From assembly GCA_023386315.1 (NCBI GenBank), contig JAEWJZ010000014.1, positions 501,001-565,000 on the forward strand: a stretch of DNA of 64,000 nucleotides, written 5' to 3'. This DNA is from Bacillota bacterium (GTDB taxonomy: Bacteria > Bacillota > Clostridia > Lachnospirales > Lachnospiraceae). Below the pieces are notes generated by a model. It was not told where the DNA came from, ran no database searches, and saw only the letters and a program-made list of their open reading frames with translations. The position numbers and the translations under genes were made by a program. How positions within the stretch are numbered: the stretch's first letter is position 1; each line of letters starts with the position of its first letter. Below are positions 59,883-64,000 of the stretch, piece after piece.

Positions 59883-62489
59883 TCAGTGCAGGCTTTCCCG
59901 TATTGTTTTTATCGCCTGAATCACCAGTGTTGGAAGGATTGCAAATATGAAAATGGTTATAAACTGCCTTCCTGTCAAATCTGCCACATAAAAAAGATTA
60001 TGTAATCCGGGAATAAAAAGAACTGCTGCCAGAAGAACTGCCCCCGCCTCAAATGCCATAATGCTCCATAAGTTGCTCATAAATCCTATTTTTAAAATGG
60101 AATGGCTGCTGCGGCAGTTAAAACCGTGAAACAGTCTGGCAAGTGTCAGTGTGGAAAATGCCATGGTACTGGCTGCAGCCTCGCTTCCGGTTATCAGTCC
60201 GGTGCTGTAGGAGGCCATAGTGCATACCGCAATGAGTGCCCCCTGAAACAGGATCACAAGGATAAACCTTTTTGTCAATATTCCTTCCTTGGGATTCCTG
60301 GGCTTCTGGGACAGCAGATCAGCTTCCGCCTGCTCCATTCCGATCGCAATGGCAGGAAGGGAATCTGTCAAAAGGTTGATAAACAACAGATGCACCGGTG
60401 CGAATGGAATGGGAAGTGCCATAAGAGAGGTATAAAGCACGCATAAAATTCCAGCCATATTTCCTGAGAGCAGGAACTTGATGGCATTCCGGATATTCCG
60501 GTATACATTGCGTCCGTTTGCAACCGCTTTGATAATTGTGGCAAAATTATCATCAGTCAGGATCATGGAGGAGGCTTCTTTGGAAACCTCCGTTCCCATC
60601 TGGCCCATGGCAACGCCTATATCCGCCTGCTTTAAAGCAGGAGCATCATTGACACCGTCTCCTGTCATGGCTACAATATGGCCCTTTTTCTGCCATGCAC
60701 GGACAATTCTTATTTTATGTTCCGGGGATACGCGTGCATAAACACTGATGGATTCCAGCCTGTGTCCCAGCTCATCTTCCGACATATCATCAAGCTCCGG
60801 ACCGCTGACTGCCAGGTCATCTTTCTCCAAAATACCAATCCGTTCCGCAATGGCTGCTGCCGTAATCTTATGATCTCCCGTAATCATGACCGGGTAGATT
60901 CCTGCTCTCCGGGCATTGGTGACGGCATTCCTGGATTCGGGACGGGGAGGATCCATCATGGATACCATTCCAAGAAATGTATATCCGTTTTCTGAATTTT
61001 CCGAAAGCATCTCCTGATTATCCATTTCCCTGCAGACAAAAGTGAGTACCCGGAGTCCCTGGGCGGAAAACATCATGTTCTGCTCCATAAACATCTGCTT
61101 ATCACCGTCTTTTATTGGGCGGATTCCTTCCGAAGACCAGATATGGGTTATCCTGGGAAGCAGCATATCTACTGCACCTTTTGTAAAGAGAATATTCTTA
61201 CCTTCTAAATAGTGAAGAGTACTCATGAGCTTTCTTCTGGAGTCAAAGGGAACCTCTCCTAATCTGGGATGGCAGGATCTGACTGCTTCATCATCTACCC
61301 CTGCACGCTCCGCCATCAAAAGCAGTGCGGTCTCTGTAGGTTCACCTGTAAGAGCCCCACTGACGTGGCTGGAGTCATTGTTTAAAACGGCATCATATAG
61401 TAAATATTTATGTACGGGAATCTCAGGCTTCAGCATTTCCGGAAGATAAAGTCTGTTATTAACAAAAACCTGTTGTACTGTCATTCGGTTCTGTGTGAGG
61501 GTTCCTGTTTTATCAGAACAGATAACGGATACACACCCCAGACTTTCCACCGCTTTTAAATCCTTGATGATGGCATTTTCTCCTGCCATCTTCTGGGTTC
61601 CCATCGCCTGTACAATGGTAACAATGGAACTGAGCGCCTCAGGTATGGCAGCAACAGCCAGCGCCACCGCGAACATAAGGGAATCAAGAATCGGCATTTT
61701 TCTGTACACACTTAATCCAAAAACAATGGCACAGATAAATAAAATAGCCGCTGCCAGCCGGCTTCCAAACTGGTCCAGGCTCACCTGGAGAGGGGTCTTT
61801 TTTTCTCCTGTATCATTCATTAATGAGGCAATTCTGCCAATTTCCGTATTCATGCCCGTTCCGGTGACGACTGCCATAGCCCTGCCCGCTGCAACCTGGG
61901 AGCCGGAAAAAACCATATTGGACTGTTCTGCCAGAGGAACCTTTTCCATGCGCAGCCTTCCCGTATGTTTTTCTACATTGACTGATTCTCCGGTTAAAGA
62001 GCTTTCATTGACCAGCAGGGAATAATTTTCCAGTATACGGCCGTCTGCAGCCACCATATCTCCAGCCTCTAACAGAAGAATATCCCCAGGTACGATTTCT
62101 TCCGACAGGACTTCTTTATTTTTTCCATCCCTTCTTACCCACGCAACAGGTGCAGATAATGACATCAGACTGTCTAAGGATTTTTCTGCTTTCTGGTGCT
62201 GTACAGTTCCAAGAACTGCATTAAGCAATAAGACTGCAAAGATTACTCCGGTGCTCTCCACGTCACCAGATACCATGGAGATCACCGCTGCTATAATCAG
62301 AATGATGACTAATAAGTCTTTAAACTGATCCAGAAATACTTGAAAGGCACTTTTTCGTTTTGCTTTTTTCAGCAGATTGGGACCATGTATCTGCCTGCGC
62401 CTGAGAATTTCTTCGGAATTCAGTCCATTCCTGACAGCATGAAGCTGTTTAAGGACTTCATCCTCTGATAAACGAAACCATTCTTCCAT
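59883..62489 (-). CDS. Cation-transporting P-type ATPase (calcium-type, P2)
   Basis: An 868-residue ion pump. Cation N-terminal domain at about 1-60, actuator TGES in SLTGESVNVE, phosphorylation site CSDKTGTLTQNRM, nucleotide domain, the hinge TGDGVNDAPALKQADIGVAMG and ten membrane helices. The membrane-site motif AAIPEAL in M4 and INLLTDSLPAIAIGME in M6 fit calcium pumps; bacterial relatives export Ca2+, but Mn2+ or Na+ cannot be excluded. The gene stands alone upstream of the glpK promoter. Confidence 0.93.
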   Translation of the reverse strand: MEEWFRLSEDEVLKQLHAVRNGLNSEEILRRRQIHGPNLLKKAKRKSAFQVFLDQFKDLLVIILIIAAVISMVSGDVESTGVIFAVLLLNAVLGTVQHQKAEKSLDSLMSLSAPVAWVRRDGKNKEVLSEEIVPGDILLLEAGDMVAADGRILENYSLLVNESSLTGESVNVEKHTGRLRMEKVPLAEQSNMVFSGSQVAAGRAMAVVTGTGMNTEIGRIASLMNDTGEKKTPLQVSLDQFGSRLAAAILFICAIVFGLSVYRKMPILDSLMFAVALAVAAIPEALSSIVTIVQAMGTQKMAGENAIIKDLKAVESLGCVSVICSDKTGTLTQNRMTVQQVFVNNRLYLPEMLKPEIPVHKYLLYDAVLNNDSSHVSGALTGEPTETALLLMAERAGVDDEAVRSCHPRLGEVPFDSRRKLMSTLHYLEGKNILFTKGAVDMLLPRITHIWSSEGIRPIKDGDKQMFMEQNMMFSAQGLRVLTFVCREMDNQEMLSENSENGYTFLGMVSMMDPPRPESRNAVTNARRAGIYPVMITGDHKITAAAIAERIGILEKDDLAVSGPELDDMSEDELGHRLESISVYARVSPEHKIRIVRAWQKKGHIVAMTGDGVNDAPALKQADIGVAMGQMGTEVSKEASSMILTDDNFATIIKAVANGRNVYRNIRNAIKFLLSGNMAGILCVLYTSLMALPIPFAPVHLLFINLLTDSLPAIAIGMEQAEADLLSQKPRNPKEGILTKRFILVILFQGALIAVCTMASYSTGLITGSEAAASTMAFSTLTLARLFHGFNCRSSHSILKIGFMSNLWSIMAFEAGAVLLAAVLFIPGLHNLFYVADLTGRQFITIFIFAILPTLVIQAIKTIRESLH

Positions 62490-62640
62490 TAATGACGCTC
62501 CTTCCCATTTCTCCTACTATGGTATGAAACAGGAAGGGAGTTTCATGAATGATTTTCCCGGCTTTGGCTGGCTGCTGTTTTTTATTCCCGCTTTGCAAAA
62601 AACGGAAAAGATCAATTATCTGGATCCTGCAGACCCATTA

Positions 62641-62686
62641 AAACAGCCCCATGCAATTGTTTCTATTGCATGGAGCTGTTTTTTTT
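62641..62686 (+). terminator. Strong terminator upstream of luxS
   Basis: AAACAGC + CATGCAAT pairs with ATTGCATG + GCTGTTT, then eight T. It is oriented for the plus strand, yet no annotated plus-strand gene ends here, so it may be an attenuator of luxS or end an unknown short RNA. Confidence 0.85.
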
Positions 62687-62756
62687 ATTATAATTTGACT
62701 GAAAACAACCAATTAATTCACCGGCTTAACAGCCTTTCAGAAAGGACCTGATTATT

Positions 62757-63239
62757 ATGGAAAAAATAACAAGCTTTACCATCAATCACTTAAAGCTTCT
62801 TCCAGGTATCTACGTCTCCCGCAAAGATAAAGCAAACGATACCGCAATTACTACCTTCGATATCCGCATGACAAGACCGAATTTTGAACCGGTTATGAAT
62901 ACGGCAGAGATACACACCATCGAGCATTTAGGAGCTACGTTCTTAAGAAATCATGAATCCTTTGCTTCCAAAGTCTTATACTTTGGGCCTATGGGATGCC
63001 GCACCGGTTTCTATCTGCTCTTAGCCGGCGATTACAAATCCAGGGATATCGTTCCGCTCATTACTGAAATGTATGAATTCATACGTGACTTTGAGGGAGA
63101 AATCCCCGGCGCCGCTGCCAGAGACTGCGGAAACTATCTGGATATGAACCCAGGCATGGCGAAATATCTTGCAAGAAAGTTCCTGGATGCTGTTCTCTAC
63201 GGAATCGATGACGAGCATCTCATTTATCCGGCAGATTAG
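62757..63239 (+). CDS. luxS: S-ribosylhomocysteine lyase (autoinducer-2 synthesis)
   Basis: A 160-residue metalloenzyme that splits S-ribosylhomocysteine into homocysteine and DPD, the AI-2 precursor. The metal ligands are His53 and His57 (HTIEHL) and Cys124 (ARDCGNY); the catalytic Cys81 is in GPMGCRTGF. AAAGGACCTGATTATT precedes the ATG. It stands alone behind a strong terminator, without pfs or methionine genes. Its stop codon overlaps that of the convergent gene by two bases. Confidence 0.97.
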   Translation: MEKITSFTINHLKLLPGIYVSRKDKANDTAITTFDIRMTRPNFEPVMNTAEIHTIEHLGATFLRNHESFASKVLYFGPMGCRTGFYLLLAGDYKSRDIVPLITEMYEFIRDFEGEIPGAAARDCGNYLDMNPGMAKYLARKFLDAVLYGIDDEHLIYPAD

Positions 63240-64000
63240 CGGCTGTTTTCAGGTGCCGTAATGCCCCTGCCCCTTACGCTGGCCGCGTTTGAGGTCACAA
63301 TTGACTCAAGCGCCAGTTCGGTCTGTTCCGAGCCTGCCGTGAGGGTGCAGGTACTGCCGGTCTGCAGTCTGGGACTGCTTATGACAACCGAGGAATATTT
63401 TTTATCAGGAGTAAAGCTGATCAGCTCAATTCCATCCCTGTCTTTGAGAGTAATTGCAGTTCCAGCTTTCTGCTGTGACGTAAAATGATATAAAACAGAG
63501 CATTGAGAAGAGGAATCGTCAAACCCCTGCGCCATTCCAGAGCTTCCTGCCGCTATCACTGTGCCACCAGTTACCGTTCCATCTCCATTATAGTCTATAG
63601 CTCCATTTCCGTCACTTACCGGGCCGGTGACATAAACCGCTCCTCCGGATATGAAAATACTTCCGTTAGAATCCAATCCATCTCCTCCTGCATCTACGTA
63701 CAGAGTCCCTCCTGTTATCTTAATATAAGCATTTGTATCATTCTCCATGCCTCTGCCCATTGGACCTCCCCGCATTCCGCCTGAGCTGCCGCCTCTTCTT
63801 TGCTGACCATCTTCTGACTGACTCTCAGCTGATGGTGCTGTTTCTTTTTCTGATGCCTGGGATTCGTTCCCCGCAGATTCCGTAGGAGTACCTTGCCCCT
63901 GGTCACCCGGAGGCAATTGGGGCTGCCTTTTTTGGCTCTGATCCTTCCTGGTATTCTCTCCCTCTGAGGTGGAAGATTTCGGCTCTGCCGCATTGATTCC
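63236..64000 (-). CDS. Glycine-rich carbohydrate-binding-domain-type surface protein, C-terminal part (5' end outside the window)
   Basis: An open frame of 254 codons reaching the window edge, which reads GINAAEPKSSTSEGE at its start, so the gene continues upstream. It has a long low-complexity linker rich in Gln, Ser, Glu and Gly (RRGGSSGGMRGGPMGRG), then repeats of the kind GGTLYVDAGGDGLDSNGSIF and GGAVYVTGPVSDGNGAIDYN, as in the DUF4353 'carbohydrate-binding domain-containing' proteins, secreted beta-helix-like proteins. It is probably cell-surface or exported; the signal region is not visible. The function is unknown. Confidence 0.8.
   Translation of the reverse strand, partial: GINAAEPKSSTSEGENTRKDQSQKRQPQLPPGDQGQGTPTESAGNESQASEKETAPSAESQSEDGQQRRGGSSGGMRGGPMGRGMENDTNAYIKITGGTLYVDAGGDGLDSNGSIFISGGAVYVTGPVSDGNGAIDYNGDGTVTGGTVIAAGSSGMAQGFDDSSSQCSVLYHFTSQQKAGTAITLKDRDGIELISFTPDKKYSSVVISSPRLQTGSTCTLTAGSEQTELALESIVTSNAASVRGRGITAPENSR

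Noticed and set aside
61495..62025. Open frame of 176 codons opposite the P-type ATPase
   Set aside because: Antisense shadow of a well-conserved gene without its own start signals.
62524..62751. Open frame of 75 codons before luxS, with a fair ribosome site for an internal ATG at 62545
   Set aside because: It runs straight through the strong terminator at 62641-62686 and has no recognisable protein features; kept only as a note.

Overview
The window looks like chromosomal DNA of a spore-forming, anaerobic Firmicute, most likely Lachnospiraceae (the Lacrimispora / Clostridium cluster XIVa type); this is inferred from gene content and order, not from a database match. The evidence is AT-rich intergenic DNA, strong AGGAGG ribosome sites, sporulation genes (spoIIE, spoVT, yabP, yabQ), anaerobic oxidative-stress enzymes (superoxide reductase, two rubrerythrins, PerR, H2O-forming NADH oxidase) and a core block pth-mfd-spoVT-mazG-hup-S4-yabP-yabQ-divIC-spoIIE-tilS-hpt-ftsH that follows the Bacillus subtilis order. 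I see no phage, transposase, insertion sequence, CRISPR array or rRNA. Five tRNA genes are present (Gly-TCC, Phe-GAA, Leu-TAA, Tyr-GTA are certain reads of anticodons; these four are the only ones annotated).

Layout. 1-5.2 kb: a catabolic group on the minus strand (truncated hydantoinase/oxoprolinase, permease, GntR regulator, aldehyde dehydrogenase). 5.2-10 kb: two tRNAs, a PadR regulator overlapping a flavodoxin-like/SCP2-like/membrane fusion protein, then a cation:proton antiporter behind a clear fluoride riboswitch; a helical protein and superoxide reductase. 10-18.4 kb: chemoreceptor, an ABC exporter of the peptide-antibiotic resistance type divergent from its two-component system, an alpha/beta hydrolase with a MarR regulator sharing its operator, tRNA-Leu. 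18.5-22.3 kb: NADH oxidase with a Rex-like box, tRNA-Tyr, a GH13 amylase. 22.6-36.7 kb: the sporulation / division / tRNA housekeeping block. 36.9-48.4 kb: DUF4091 protein, FAD dehydrogenase, HAD phosphatase, xpt, a secreted trigger-factor-like lipoprotein, M18 peptidase, dtd, a membrane glycerophosphodiesterase, a small alarmone synthetase, an S1 protein. 48.5-52 kb: PHP hydrolase, LysR regulator, and a PerR/rubrerythrin peroxide-defence cluster. 52-59.8 kb: glycosyltransferase and a complete anaerobic glycerol system (glpK, glpA-like, glpB-like, DUF1667, glpP) with attenuator leaders. 59.9-64 kb: calcium-type P-ATPase, luxS, and a truncated glycine-rich surface protein.

No whole new protein system stands out. 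The most interesting material is regulatory: (1) spoIIE and yabP each have a terminator-like hairpin whose 3' arm is the ribosome site and whose U-run is the spacer to the start codon, and at spoIIE the 5' arm lies inside a Spo0A-type promoter with a 21-bp spacer, so only read-through RNA could fold; (2) a 17-nt sequence shared by the attenuator leaders of glpK and glpA, a candidate GlpP recognition site; (3) a fluoride riboswitch on an antiporter whose promoter shares sequence with the neighbouring PadR promoter; (4) four 11-bp-period repeats between the ABC exporter and its response regulator; (5) a MarR gene whose promoter predicts a leaderless mRNA. SpoIIE also lacks its usual membrane domain.
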